From: JANNWF01 sp052390415
Lineage (GTDB): Bacteria > Pseudomonadota > Gammaproteobacteria > Xanthomonadales > Xanthomonadaceae
DNA length: 64,000 bases
NCBI GenBank assembly: GCA_052390415.1
Contig: JBQTGY010000027.1
Span: 1 to 64,000 of the forward strand
Direction: 5' to 3'
Below are positions 36,936-46,187 of this stretch, in pieces (positions within the stretch are counted from its first letter, which is position 1; each line of letters opens with the position of its first letter). Below the pieces are notes generated by a model. It was not told the DNA's origin, searched no databases, and saw only the letters and a program-made list of their open reading frames with translations. Position numbers and translations under genes: made by a program.

Positions 36936-38981
36936 CTACAGCAGCGGCACCATCAGCAGCGCCACGATGTTGATGATCTTGATCAGCGGATTGACCGCCG
37001 GGCCGGCGGTGTCCTTGTAGGGGTCGCCGACGGTGTCGCCGGTGACGGCGGCCTTGTGGGCTTCAGAACCCTTGCCGCCGTGGTGGCCGTCTTCGATGTA
37101 CTTTTTGGCGTTATCCCAGGCGCCGCCGCCGGTGGTCATCGAGATGGCGACGAACAGGCCGGTAACGATGGTGCCGATCAGCAAACCACCCAGCGCTTGC
37201 GGTCCGAGCAACAGACCGACGAGCACAGGAACGGCGACTGGCAACAAGGACGGGATCATCATTTCCTTGATCGCCGACTTGGTCAGCAGGTCGACCGCCT
37301 TGTCGTATTCCGGCTTGGCGGTGCCTTCCATGATGCCCTTGATCTCGCGGAACTGGCGGCGAACTTCCACCACCACGCTGCCGGCCGCACGGCCGACCGC
37401 TTCCATCGCCATTGCGCCAAACAGATACGGAATCAGGCCACCGATCAACAGGCCGATGATGACCAGGTGATTGGACAGGTCGAAGGTCATGGCGGCATGC
37501 GCCACGCCAGCCGCTGCGTTTCTGGCCGCTTCCTGCACATCGATCTGGTGAGTGAAGTCGGCGAACAGCACCAGCGCGGCCAGACCGGCCGAGCCAATCG
37601 CATACCCCTTGGTGACGGCCTTGGTGGTGTTGCCGACGGCATCCAGCGGATCGGTGACCGCACGCACTTCCGGCGGCAGCTCGCTCATTTCGGCGATGCC
37701 ACCGGCGTTGTCGGTGATCGGGCCGTAGGCGTCGAGGGCGACGATCATGCCCGCCATGCTCAACATCGACGTCGCCGCGATGGAAATGCCATACAGACCG
37801 GACAGCTCGTAGCAACCCCAGATCGCCGCGCACACCAGGATCACCGGACCGGCGGTCGACTTCATTGAAATGCCGAGGCCGGAAATGATGTTGGTGCCGT
37901 GGCCGGTGGTGCTGGCGCGAGCAATGTCCTGCACCGGCTTGTATTGCGTACCGGTGTAGTACTCGGTGACCCATACCAGCAAGCCGGTCAGGACCAGACC
38001 GATCAAGGAGCAGTAGTACAGACCCATCGCGCCATCGCCCATCATCGACGTGGTGATCGGATAGAAGAACACCGCCGCCAACACCGCTGACACGATCACG
38101 CCCTTGTACAGCGCGCCCATGATCGAGCCGCTGCTGCCGATCTTGACGAACCAGGTACCGATGATCGACGCGATGATCGACACACCACCCAACACCAGCG
38201 GGTACATCACGCCATTCGGGCCCACTTCGGCCACCATCAGGCCACCCAGCAGCATGGTGGCGATCAGGGTCACGGCGTAGGTTTCGAACAGGTCAGCCGC
38301 CATGCCCGCACAGTCGCCGACGTTGTCACCGACGTTGTCGGCGATCACCGCCGGGTTGCGCGGGTCATCTTCCGGGATGCCAGCTTCGACTTTACCGACC
38401 AGGTCGGCACCGACGTCCGCACCCTTGGTGAAGATGCCGCCGCCCAGACGCGCGAAGATCGAGATCAAGGACGAACCGAAGGCCAGACCGATCAAGGCGT
38501 GCAGTGCCTTGTCTTGCGGCATGCCCATCTTCAACAAGATGGCGAAGTAGCCAGCGACGCCGAGCAGGCCCAGACCCACCACCAGCATGCCGGTGATCGC
38601 GCCACCTTTGAACGCGACGGCCAGTGCCTTCGCCATGCCGTGCCGCGCCGCTTCAGCCGTACGCACGTTGGCGCGCACCGAAATGTTCATGCCGATGTAA
38701 CCCGCCGCACCCGAGAGCACCGCGCCGATCACGAAGCCGATCGCCGAGTACCAATCCAGCGCGAAGCCAAGTACCACGAACAACACCACGCCAACCACGG
38801 CGATGGTGCTGTACTGTCGATTCAGATACGCACGTGCGCCTTGCTGGATAGCGCCAGCGATTTCCTGCATGCGGGCATTGCCGGCGGGTTGTGCCAGCAC
38901 CCAGCGAATCGACATGACGCCGTAGACGAGGGCAAGGATTGCGCCCGCAAGCGCAATCTCCAGGCCGTATTGCTCGAACAT
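36936..38981 (-). CDS. hppA: Membrane proton-pumping pyrophosphatase
   Basis: 681 residues, about 16 membrane helices. It couples pyrophosphate hydrolysis to ion export across the inner membrane. Substrate loops are 'GGGIFTKGADVGADLVGKVE' (in part FTKGADVGADLVGK), 'DNVGDNVGDCAGMAADL' and 'GDTVGDPYKDTAGPAVNP'. The potassium-specificity site reads GNTTKAVTKG: a Lys follows GNTT, as in potassium-independent, proton-pumping enzymes (Ala in potassium-dependent ones). A strong GGAGG site precedes the ATG. Confidence 0.95.
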   Translation of the reverse strand: MFEQYGLEIALAGAILALVYGVMSIRWVLAQPAGNARMQEIAGAIQQGARAYLNRQYSTIAVVGVVLFVVLGFALDWYSAIGFVIGAVLSGAAGYIGMNISVRANVRTAEAARHGMAKALAVAFKGGAITGMLVVGLGLLGVAGYFAILLKMGMPQDKALHALIGLAFGSSLISIFARLGGGIFTKGADVGADLVGKVEAGIPEDDPRNPAVIADNVGDNVGDCAGMAADLFETYAVTLIATMLLGGLMVAEVGPNGVMYPLVLGGVSIIASIIGTWFVKIGSSGSIMGALYKGVIVSAVLAAVFFYPITTSMMGDGAMGLYYCSLIGLVLTGLLVWVTEYYTGTQYKPVQDIARASTTGHGTNIISGLGISMKSTAGPVILVCAAIWGCYELSGLYGISIAATSMLSMAGMIVALDAYGPITDNAGGIAEMSELPPEVRAVTDPLDAVGNTTKAVTKGYAIGSAGLAALVLFADFTHQIDVQEAARNAAAGVAHAAMTFDLSNHLVIIGLLIGGLIPYLFGAMAMEAVGRAAGSVVVEVRRQFREIKGIMEGTAKPEYDKAVDLLTKSAIKEMMIPSLLPVAVPVLVGLLLGPQALGGLLIGTIVTGLFVAISMTTGGGAWDNAKKYIEDGHHGGKGSEAHKAAVTGDTVGDPYKDTAGPAVNPLIKIINIVALLMVPLL

Positions 38982-39337
38982 GAAACCTCCAAGAGTGAGT
39001 GAACGAATGCTTAAGGGGCAAAAGGGCGCGAAGTATAGCTAATGAGGGCGGCGTGAGGCGCAGATTGGCCGGGCGCAATGGCCGAAAGGCAGGGATCGCT
39101 GTCGGGCGTGGGTGCAACTACCGGCAAATCAAGCGGTGGGCAAGCACCGGCGGGCGTATGAGCCGTAGGGCATTGCGCCAACAGCGGCGAGTTGAATTTG
39201 AAGGCAGGCCGAACTCGCCGACGGTACTCAGTTTGCTCATCGCAAGAATTTGCTGCGCAAGTTTTGAATCGTTTGACACCAAGCTTGCGAGCCGCCCACT
39301 CACTCCTTACAGTTAAGTCACATGTAAGGAGCCTCCT
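38982..39337. other. Intergenic region, no gene seen
   Basis: 356 bases between the divergent hppA and antitoxin genes. It should hold both promoters. A 105-residue frame at 38999-39316 has an Arg-rich, family-less translation and no ribosome site, so I do not call it. The last 30 bases (GTTAAGTCACATGTAAGGAG) provide the AGGAG site for the antitoxin. Confidence 0.5.
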
Positions 39338-39565
39338 ATGTCCGAAGCTAGGCTGACCAGTAAAGGGCAGATCACCATTCCGGCCGACATTCGCAGAGCG
39401 CTGGGTCTGAGCGTGGGTGAGCGTGTGGTCTTTACGCGGCTGGACGATGGCACGACCGTGATGCGCAACAAGACGCGCTCGATCATCGACCTCAAGGGGC
39501 TGTTGAAGCCCGTGCGAGGCAAGCGCAAGGTGGCGCTGGGCGATATGAGCATTGGTCGCAGCTGA
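39338..39565 (+). CDS. AbrB/MazE-type antitoxin
   Basis: 75 residues. The N-terminal swapped-hairpin DNA-binding domain is clear ('ARLTSKGQITIPADIRRALG', 'GERVVFTRLDDGT'). The C-terminal part 'IIDLKGLLKPVRGKRKVALG' likely wraps the toxin. An AGGAG site is 8 bases upstream. The stop overlaps the toxin ATG by one base (TGATG), the usual toxin-antitoxin coupling. Confidence 0.88.
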   Translation: MSEARLTSKGQITIPADIRRALGLSVGERVVFTRLDDGTTVMRNKTRSIIDLKGLLKPVRGKRKVALGDMSIGRS

Positions 39566-39975
39566 TGCCCGGGCTGGACACCAATGTGCTGGTGCGCTGG
39601 CTGGTGGACGACGATGTGCGGCAGAGCGCCCTGGTGTTGAAGGTGCTTGAGTCCATGCGTGCGGGTGGCGAACGCCTGTTTGTTCCCACTACGGTGGCGT
39701 TGGAACTGGAATGGGTGCTGCGCTCGCGTTACGGGTTCGACAAGTCCACGGTTCTGATGACCTTCAATGCGTTACTCGAAACCGAGGAACTGGATTTTCA
39801 GTCGGAGCAAGCGTTGGAGCGGGCGCTGCATTTGTTCCGCCAAGGCAACGCAGAATTCGCTGACTGCCTGCACGCAGGCGCGTGCGCCAATGCCGAGCGT
39901 GCGCCGATGCTGAGTTTCGATGCCAAGGCAGCCCGACTGCCGGGTGTGCAGTTGTGGGGCTCCGATGGGGTCTAG
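39565..39975 (+). CDS. PIN-domain toxin (VapC-like)
   Basis: A 136-residue PIN ribonuclease. Acidic metal-binding residues fall in the usual places: Asp in 'GLDTNVLVRWLVDDD', Glu in 'VALELEWVL', Asp in 'NAEFADCLHA' and Asp in 'LSFDAKAARL'. It is paired with an AbrB-type antitoxin one base upstream. VapC toxins cleave tRNA or rRNA; the target here cannot be read from sequence. Confidence 0.9.
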   Translation: MPGLDTNVLVRWLVDDDVRQSALVLKVLESMRAGGERLFVPTTVALELEWVLRSRYGFDKSTVLMTFNALLETEELDFQSEQALERALHLFRQGNAEFADCLHAGACANAERAPMLSFDAKAARLPGVQLWGSDGV

Positions 39976-39991
39976 TCGCTTCCTCAGCTCC

Positions 39992-41833
39992 TCAATGTTC
40001 ACGAGGCTGCGGATCCAGCACCAGCACGTCGATGAAGGGCGACAGCGCTTCGAAGTGCAGCGACCACGCCACCTCGCCTTGGCCGCAGCCGACGCAGCGA
40101 TACATCAGCAAGTAGGCATCCTGGAAGATCGGCGTAACCGGATGGCCCGCCGCGAGGACGTGTGGCGCCACGAATGGCCGCCGGTCGCCGGTGCGCGCCG
40201 CGACCATCAACAATGCTCCAGCCGAGGTATTGCCCTGCAGCGTTGTCCGAGACGCCGGCAGGTCGAGCGGATCGCGGGGCGGGAAGCGGCCGCCGTTGAC
40301 GATCGCCTGCGCCTGGCCAGCGCTCCAAACCGCATCGACCTTGCCGAGCCACAGTCCTGACGTCGTCGCACTCATACCGCCCGCCCGCGCCGCCGGCTCG
40401 CTGAGGCCGGCCAGCAGCGCATGTCCGGGTACTGGCGGCCCGCCCAGCAGGATCTGGGCGATGCCGCCGCAGGCCTGGCGCGGTCCGACGCCAAAGCTCT
40501 CGTCGAGCCAGCTGGCCAGATGACCATAGGCGACGGTCGGAGCACACAGGGTTGCACCGAGCGGCGCCATGTTCCGCAGCGGCAGCCGCGTGGCGCGCAT
40601 CGGCGTGCTGCCCTCGCGCACCGAGGCGACATCCATCAGGCCGGCACCCGAGGACGGATACACAGGGTAGTCGACCACCTCGGGCGCGGTGATGGCCAGC
40701 CGCAACAGCAGCACCGGCGCGATCGCGGCGCTGAGCAGCACCGCGACCAGCGGCAGCCGCAACCAGCGCCAGCGCTGCCACAGCCCGAACCAGCCCAGGG
40801 CCAACCATCCGGCGATCAGCGGCGCATGCGCATGGGCCATCCAGAATGGCGTGTAAGGCCGCAGCATCAGGACGAAAACAGAGTGCGCCAGAAGCACCGC
40901 CAGCAGCGCCAAAAAACGCGTTCTGATCGCAACGTTGGCGCAGCCGCCGAAAGCGGCCAGCGCCAGGCCCAGCAGATACAGGATCAGCAGAGCCTCTGCC
41001 CACGCTCCCGCCGCCAGCCACAGTCGCAGCAGCATTTCCGGTCCGCCCCAGAACAGGCCGAGCAGCAAGGGTCCCAGCCGATCGACGACATCGATCTGCA
41101 GTTCCCCGCCGACGTAGCCGGACAGCCGCGACAGCTCGCTCGCATCGACGGCGATTGCCTGCTGGATCCAGTGCGGCAACAGCGGCAACAGCATCACCAC
41201 GCCCGCGAGGGCACCATCGCGAAGTCGCTGCGGCCAAACTGCCGTCGCTTGAACGCCGAAAATCAGTGCGAGCGCAGCCAGCAACAGCGTGGTCGGATGC
41301 GCATGCAGCGCCAGCATCGCGCATGCACCCAAGCCGGTCGCGCGGGCAAGCGACGGTTGTTGGCGGTAGGCCAGCGTCATCAGGCCCAATCCGAGCAGGG
41401 TGCTGGCCACGAGGCTGGTATGGGTCGGCCAGAGCAGCTCGAACATCGACCAGCCAGGCACCGCCAGTGCCAGCGCGAACAGGCCACCGGCCCATGTTCC
41501 GCCCAGCCGTCGGCCAAGCAGGAAGCCCAGTGGAAACTTCAGGCCCGACAGCAAGCCGGTCGTCCACAGCACGGCCGGCGCGCCGCCGAGGGCAAAGGCC
41601 GCGCCGATCGTGTAGTACCAGAGCGGGCCGAGGTGACCGAGGTTGCCGATCACCGGGCCGACCAGCGGCCACTCGGCGCCGCTGGCGATTCGCTGGGCGA
41701 AATACAGGTCGCGCCAGGTGTCGGCGACCGCGGCCACATGCAGCGCCGCTTGCGCCCAGGCCAGCGACAAGCCGATACAGAGGATCAGAAAGGCGACATC
41801 GACAGTCCGCCACGACCGCAGATTGTCAGTCAT
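39992..41833 (-). CDS. Polytopic GT-C-type membrane glycosyltransferase-like protein
   Basis: 613 residues, about 11-13 hydrophobic helices. After TM1 comes an acidic loop 'VADTWRDLYFAQRIASGAEW' (in part DTWRDLYFAQRIASG), like the catalytic first loop of GT39/ArnT-type transferases that use polyprenyl-phosphate sugars. A roughly 150-residue soluble C-terminal part follows the last helix near residue 400. No precise family. Divergent with the next polytopic gene (84 bases apart); the pair looks even more GC-rich than its surroundings. Possible envelope glycan modification. Confidence 0.6.
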   Translation of the reverse strand: MTDNLRSWRTVDVAFLILCIGLSLAWAQAALHVAAVADTWRDLYFAQRIASGAEWPLVGPVIGNLGHLGPLWYYTIGAAFALGGAPAVLWTTGLLSGLKFPLGFLLGRRLGGTWAGGLFALALAVPGWSMFELLWPTHTSLVASTLLGLGLMTLAYRQQPSLARATGLGACAMLALHAHPTTLLLAALALIFGVQATAVWPQRLRDGALAGVVMLLPLLPHWIQQAIAVDASELSRLSGYVGGELQIDVVDRLGPLLLGLFWGGPEMLLRLWLAAGAWAEALLILYLLGLALAAFGGCANVAIRTRFLALLAVLLAHSVFVLMLRPYTPFWMAHAHAPLIAGWLALGWFGLWQRWRWLRLPLVAVLLSAAIAPVLLLRLAITAPEVVDYPVYPSSGAGLMDVASVREGSTPMRATRLPLRNMAPLGATLCAPTVAYGHLASWLDESFGVGPRQACGGIAQILLGGPPVPGHALLAGLSEPAARAGGMSATTSGLWLGKVDAVWSAGQAQAIVNGGRFPPRDPLDLPASRTTLQGNTSAGALLMVAARTGDRRPFVAPHVLAAGHPVTPIFQDAYLLMYRCVGCGQGEVAWSLHFEALSPFIDVLVLDPQPREH

Positions 41834-41916
41834 CGCAGGCAGCTGTACGCTCGCCGGCCGGCGCGCGGCCGCGGCAGGGCGTGAGGCGAAGCGGAGTGAA
41901 GGCTGCGGGTGCGGGC

Positions 41917-43116
41917 ATGCGTTATTGGCTGTGGGTGCTGGCGACGGCCGTCTGGCTGCTGGCCGGCATCGCCGTGTTCCACGGCGCGCCGGTCATCCTC
42001 GACGAAGGCGCGCACGGCCTGCAAGTCATGCGTCACTTCGAGGGTAACCCCGACCCGCAGCCCGGCCTGACCACCTTCAGTTTCTGGCACGCGCTGCTGG
42101 CGAGGCTGAGCGGCCCCTGGCTGGTCGCGGGCGAACAGCCCGATGTTCCGATGCTTCGCCTGTGGTCGGTACTGTTCACGGCCTGGCTGATCCCCGCCGG
42201 CTACTGGCTGGTGCGCGCCAGCGGCGGCAGCACGCTGGAGGCGGCGCGCCGCAGCTTCGGCCTGGCCATGTTGCCCGGAGTGGCGCCGCTGCTGTTCCTG
42301 CTCTACACCGACATCGTCGCGCTGGTGCCGCTGCTGGTTGCAGCGGCGGCGGCGATGGCACGTCGCCCCGTGCTGGCGCTGGTTGGCGCCGTGCTGTCGA
42401 CGCTGGTGCGGCAGACCTCAGTCGTCTGGGTGGGTTGGCTCGCGCTGCGCGAGCTGCGCGCCGGTGCCGGCCAGCCGCTGCGCACGCGGGTCGTCCGGCT
42501 GCTTCCGCATGCCCTGGCGCTGGCGGCGTTCGGCGCTTTCGTACTCTGCAACGGTGGCATTGCAATCGGTGACCGCGACTCCCATCCGACCGGCCGGATT
42601 ACACCGCACAACCTGATGTTCGCCTTGCTCTACGCCTGGATCGTGCTGCTGCCGCTGCAGCTCGCCGCCGTGCCGCGCATCGTCGCTGGCCTGCGGGCGC
42701 GGCCGCTGCTGGGATTGCCGCTGTTGGCCACAGCGCTGCTGTTCTGGTTCGGCTTCGCGCCCGACCATCCCTACAATCAGATCGCGCCAGAGGCGATCCT
42801 GCACAACGGCTTCATCGCCTGGCTGGCGAATTCCGGGCCACGCGCCCTGGGCCTGGTGGCGATCACCTGGTCACTGGCGACCCTGCAGTTCACCGCCCTG
42901 CGCGACCCGCAGCCACTCGCGCTGCACGTGGCGATGGTGTTGTCGCTGCTGCCGGTGTGGATGGTTGAACCGCGCTACGCACTGCCAGCGCTGGCGCTGT
43001 TCTTCCTGCTGCGACGTGAGGAGAACGATGCGGTCGAACTGGCCCTGGCCTGCTGGCTGGCACTGCTCGGCCTCGGGCTGAGCTGGGGCTACGCGATCTA
43101 CCGCTACCTGCTCTGA
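41917..43116 (+). CDS. Polytopic membrane protein, ALG10/DIE2-like GT-C candidate
   Basis: 399 residues with 9-10 hydrophobic helices. The first loop 'VILDEGAHGLQVMRHFEG' followed by 'PQPGLTTFSFWHALLARL' resembles the DE-H...TTPPGLY pattern of ALG10 alpha-1,2-glucosyltransferases, and 'SVVWVGWLALREL' the later conserved region. The family call is tentative. ATG 41917 is chosen at the first transmembrane helix (GTG 41896 is possible); the long upstream frame lies antisense to the divergent gene. Confidence 0.55.
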   Translation: MRYWLWVLATAVWLLAGIAVFHGAPVILDEGAHGLQVMRHFEGNPDPQPGLTTFSFWHALLARLSGPWLVAGEQPDVPMLRLWSVLFTAWLIPAGYWLVRASGGSTLEAARRSFGLAMLPGVAPLLFLLYTDIVALVPLLVAAAAAMARRPVLALVGAVLSTLVRQTSVVWVGWLALRELRAGAGQPLRTRVVRLLPHALALAAFGAFVLCNGGIAIGDRDSHPTGRITPHNLMFALLYAWIVLLPLQLAAVPRIVAGLRARPLLGLPLLATALLFWFGFAPDHPYNQIAPEAILHNGFIAWLANSGPRALGLVAITWSLATLQFTALRDPQPLALHVAMVLSLLPVWMVEPRYALPALALFFLLRREENDAVELALACWLALLGLGLSWGYAIYRYLL

Positions 43117-43252
43117 GCGCGGCGCGGCCGTCTCGATGCCTTCCAGCAGCGTGACCGCGACCTTGCGCGGAACACCGTCTGGCTCAAGGTACTCGCTCCG
43201 CAGAGCCACCGTCAGCACCAAGCAAGCCGCTCCTCGGTGCAGCGAATCCAGG

Positions 43253-43705
43253 TCAGGTCACTTGGTCGTCTGGCCGCTCCTTGCCCACACCAACTTCCAA
43301 TCCAAGTGACTCGACCCATTCCCGCAACGCCTGCATGGTGGCAGCTCGCTCGAAGTAATACCAAGCGGTCAGCAGATCGGTGCGTTCGAGCACGTCCTTG
43401 AAGCGCCGATAGGCGCCACGACGTTGAAAAATATCTGCGACTTCCGAGAACGCCGATGGCAGCTTCTGATCGATGAATTCGAGGGCCAGCTCGCGGCCGA
43501 GATCGAGATCCCGCTTATCTGGAACGGCGACGTAGATGGTGCCGTCCTCCCAATCCTCCGGAAGCTCTTCCAAGTCATCGACAGCGTCGCCAGTCCAGAA
43601 GATTTTTCCGCTTTCGCGGGAGACGTAAGCGGCATTTCCAAAAGCCATTGCCCCGCTGACCCACTCCAGCGCCTGCTCAAGGTCATCAAGATCGACTGTG
43701 GGCAT
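43253..43705 (-). CDS. UPF0158 family protein
   Basis: 150 residues from ATG 43705, which has GGAGGG 6 bases upstream. It matches the UPF0158 pattern: 'DLEQALEWVSGAMAFGNAAYVSRESGKIFW' (in part AYVSRESGKIFWTGD), 'LPEDWEDGTIYVAVPDKRDLDLGRELALEF' (in part YVAVPDKRDLDLGRELA), 'AYRRFKDVLER' and 'WYYFERAATMQALREW'. Function unknown across the family; likely cytosolic. Confidence 0.85.
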   Translation of the reverse strand: MPTVDLDDLEQALEWVSGAMAFGNAAYVSRESGKIFWTGDAVDDLEELPEDWEDGTIYVAVPDKRDLDLGRELALEFIDQKLPSAFSEVADIFQRRGAYRRFKDVLERTDLLTAWYYFERAATMQALREWVESLGLEVGVGKERPDDQVT

Positions 43706-43889
43706 GGCTGAACCCTCCAACAATTCCGTAGCGCGGATAGCTATCGAACAAGCAAATGGTCACACGAGTCAAAGATCGATTTCAAAAGGAGCTTCGGTCG
43801 GTTGACCGGTACGCAGCGGCTGGGGTCTTGAGGGCTGCACGCGGCCAGCGCATCGCCAACACGATCCGTTTAGTCAGCAGAGTCGGGAC

Positions 43890-43931
43890 TTGATCGAGGT
43901 CAAAGACGGGCTGGCAATGACCACCCAGACT
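43890..43931 (+). promoter_or_regulatory. FNR-box promoter of hemN-fnr
   Basis: Box TTGATCGAGGTCAA at 43890-43903 (9 of 10 consensus bases of TTGAT-N4-ATCAA). The -10 hexamer CAGACT at 43926-43931 starts 36 bases after the first box base. A class II start would be 43938, one base before the hemN ATG. Confidence 0.75.
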
Positions 43932-43938
43932 GCGCAGC

Positions 43939-45333
43939 ATGATCTCCCTACCGCCTTTCGACGCCGAGTTGCTACGCCGCTACGACCGGCCCGGTCCGCG
44001 TTACACCTCCTACCCGACCGCGCCACAGCTTCACTCAGGATTCGGCGAGGCAGAATTTCGGCAGGCGGCCAATCTCAGCAATGACGACCCGATACCGCGG
44101 CGGTTGTCGCTGTATGTGCATCTGCCGTTCTGCTTCAGCCCCTGCTTTTACTGCGGCTGCAATCGCATCATTACCCGCGACGCGGCGCGGGCCGAGCCGT
44201 ATCTTTCGCGGTTGCAGCGCGAGGCGTCGATGTTGGGTCCGCAGTTCGACCGTGATCGCGAGGTCATGCAACTGCATCTGGGCGGCGGCACACCGAACTT
44301 CTTCGCACCGGGCCAGATCGGCGAGCTGCTGGACGCGCTGAGCTGCCATTTCCATTTCAGCCCCAGCCCGGCGCGCGACTTTTCCATCGAGATCGACCCG
44401 CGGCGGATCAGCCCCGGAGACATCGAGGCGCTGGCTTTCATGGGCTTCAACCGTGCCAGCCTGGGCGTTCAGGACTTCGATCCTGCGGTGCAGGAGGCAG
44501 TGAACCGCATCCAGAGTGTCGAACAGACTCAGGACGTGATCGACGCCTGCCGTCGGTACGGCTTCCGCTCGGTGAATGTGGACCTGATCTACGGCCTGCC
44601 ACGGCAAACTCGCGAAGGCTTCGGCCGGACATTGGACACGGTCATCGACAGTCGGCCCGACCGCCTGGCGGTCTACAGTTATGCGCACATGCCGCAGTTG
44701 TTTCGACCGCAGCAGCGAATCGTTGAGGCCGAGTTACCGAGTGCGGAAGACAAGCTGGGCCTGCTGCAACTGGCGATCGAAAAGCTGTCCGCCGCTGGCT
44801 ACCGCTACGTCGGCATGGACCACTTCGCCCTGCCCGGCGACGAGCTGTCACTGGCGCAGGACGGTGGCAAGTTGCACCGCAACTTCATGGGTTACACCAC
44901 CCACGCCGACTGCGATCTGATCGGGCTGGGCGTGAGTTCGATCAGCCACGTGGGTGACAGCTACAGTCAGAATCCGCGCGATCTGCCGTCCTGGGAACTC
45001 GCCATCGATTCCGGACGCCTGCCGACCTGGCGCGGCATGACGCTGGACGCCGATGACCTGCTGCGTGCCGACCTGATCCAGCAGCTCATGTGTCACGGAG
45101 AAGTGGATTTCGCGACGCTGGAACAACGCCACGAGATCGAGTTCGAGACCTATTTTCGTGACGACCTGATCCGCCTGCAGCCGCTCGCGGCCGATGGTCT
45201 GATCGAGCGCCACCCGCGCGCGTTGCGGGTGACATCGCGCGGTCGGCTGCTGCTCCGTATCATCGCGGCATGTTTCGACCGCTACCTCCAACAACCTCAG
45301 GCCCTGTCGACCCGTTTCTCGAAGGTCATCTGA
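43939..45333 (+). CDS. hemN: Oxygen-independent coproporphyrinogen III oxidase
   Basis: Radical-SAM enzyme that makes protoporphyrinogen without oxygen, supplying heme for anaerobic respiration. 464 residues. The iron-sulfur motif CxxxCxxC is in 'LPFCFSPCFYCGCN'; 'LGGGTPNF' binds SAM; 'YGLPRQTREGF' and the HemN C-terminal domain follow. An in-frame stop at 43918-43920 leaves ATG 43939 as the only normal start, with no Shine-Dalgarno sequence. The downstream fnr gene starts 22 bases after the stop, so hemN-fnr is an operon. Confidence 0.96.
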   Translation: MISLPPFDAELLRRYDRPGPRYTSYPTAPQLHSGFGEAEFRQAANLSNDDPIPRRLSLYVHLPFCFSPCFYCGCNRIITRDAARAEPYLSRLQREASMLGPQFDRDREVMQLHLGGGTPNFFAPGQIGELLDALSCHFHFSPSPARDFSIEIDPRRISPGDIEALAFMGFNRASLGVQDFDPAVQEAVNRIQSVEQTQDVIDACRRYGFRSVNVDLIYGLPRQTREGFGRTLDTVIDSRPDRLAVYSYAHMPQLFRPQQRIVEAELPSAEDKLGLLQLAIEKLSAAGYRYVGMDHFALPGDELSLAQDGGKLHRNFMGYTTHADCDLIGLGVSSISHVGDSYSQNPRDLPSWELAIDSGRLPTWRGMTLDADDLLRADLIQQLMCHGEVDFATLEQRHEIEFETYFRDDLIRLQPLAADGLIERHPRALRVTSRGRLLLRIIAACFDRYLQQPQALSTRFSKVI

Positions 45334-45355
45334 GCTCGCGGTCGAGACGCAACCG

Positions 45356-46111
45356 GTGATCGCCAGCTCGCGCCGTCGGCCACTGCCCTCGCCCGTCGCG
45401 GCGGATGACGGCGACCAACTGCACTTCTGCAGTACCTGTGCGTTCTCCACGGCGTGCTTGTCGCAGGGCTTCGATAAATCCGCGTTGCTTGACCTGCATG
45501 TGCTGGTCGAGCACGTCGGTCCGTTTCACGAGGGCGAACACATCTTCCGCGAAGGCGACGACTTCAACGTGATCGCGGCGGTGCGCGCGGGCACCGTGAA
45601 AACTTACGTGCTGGATGCCGCAGGCCACCAGCAGGTGCTGGGTTTTCACCTGCCGGGCGAGATCATTGGCCTGAGCGCGATCAGTCAATCGCGCTTCCCT
45701 TGCAGTGCGGTCGCCCTGGACACGGTGATGTTGTGCCGATTCTCGTTCCCGAAGATGGCGTTGCTGGCGACTCGCTTGCCGGGCCTGCAGGCGCAGCTGT
45801 TTCGCCTGCTCAGCGAGGACATCGGCAAGGCGGCGCTGTTGGCGGGCGACTTCAGCGCCGATGAGCGCATGGCGGCATTTCTGGTAGCCATGTCGCGACG
45901 CTATGCGCGACGCGGTTTCTCGGCCACACGGCTGCATCTGACCATGACCCGCACCGACATCGGCAACTATCTGCGACTGGCACCGGAGACCGTCAGCCGC
46001 GTGCTCAAGCGATTGCAGGGCGAGGGATTGATCCGCGTTGACCGACGCGAGCTGGAGCTGGTCAACCCGGTCGCCATCGAGGCGCTCGCCAAGGCCGTGC
46101 TGAGAAACTAG
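45356..46111 (+). CDS. fnr: FNR-type oxygen-sensing transcription activator
   Basis: 251 residues from GTG 45356. It carries the full set of [4Fe-4S] ligands: Cys25, Cys28 and Cys34 (CSTCAFSTAC) and Cys127 in 'ALDTVMLCRFSF', aligned with E. coli Cys122. A cyclic-nucleotide-like sensor fold leads to a C-terminal helix-turn-helix with ETVSR, the ExxSR reading TTGAT half-sites. An oxygen-labile cluster is therefore expected. Its own operon has an FNR box, suggesting autoregulation, and matching boxes precede the other respiratory units of the island. Confidence 0.95.
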   Translation: MIASSRRRPLPSPVAADDGDQLHFCSTCAFSTACLSQGFDKSALLDLHVLVEHVGPFHEGEHIFREGDDFNVIAAVRAGTVKTYVLDAAGHQQVLGFHLPGEIIGLSAISQSRFPCSAVALDTVMLCRFSFPKMALLATRLPGLQAQLFRLLSEDIGKAALLAGDFSADERMAAFLVAMSRRYARRGFSATRLHLTMTRTDIGNYLRLAPETVSRVLKRLQGEGLIRVDRRELELVNPVAIEALAKAVLRN

Positions 46112-46118
46112 CGCCGAC

Positions 46119-46160
46119 TTGACCTGAATCAGCGCCGCGCGTGCGCAGCGCGAACAGCAT
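46119..46160 (+). promoter_or_regulatory. FNR-box promoter of norB
   Basis: Box TTGACCTGAATCAG at 46119-46132 (8 of 10) and -10 CAGCAT at 46155-46160, again offset by 36. The predicted start, 46167, gives a 21-base leader with a CGGAG ribosome site. Confidence 0.72.
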
Positions 46161-46187
46161 GACAACATCCTGAATCGGAGCGTTGTC

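Noticed and set aside
37111..37974. 287-residue frame antiparallel-registered within hppA
   Set aside because: Same-strand shifted frame of a complete membrane pyrophosphatase; His/Arg-rich translation without motifs.
38999..39316. 105-residue plus-strand gene before the antitoxin
   Set aside because: Arg-rich translation, no family, no ribosome site, and it covers the promoter region of hppA.
41155..41916. Long N-terminal extension of the ALG10-like protein
   Set aside because: Arg/Pro/Ser-rich translation antisense to the divergent GT-C-like gene; the true start is at the first membrane helix.
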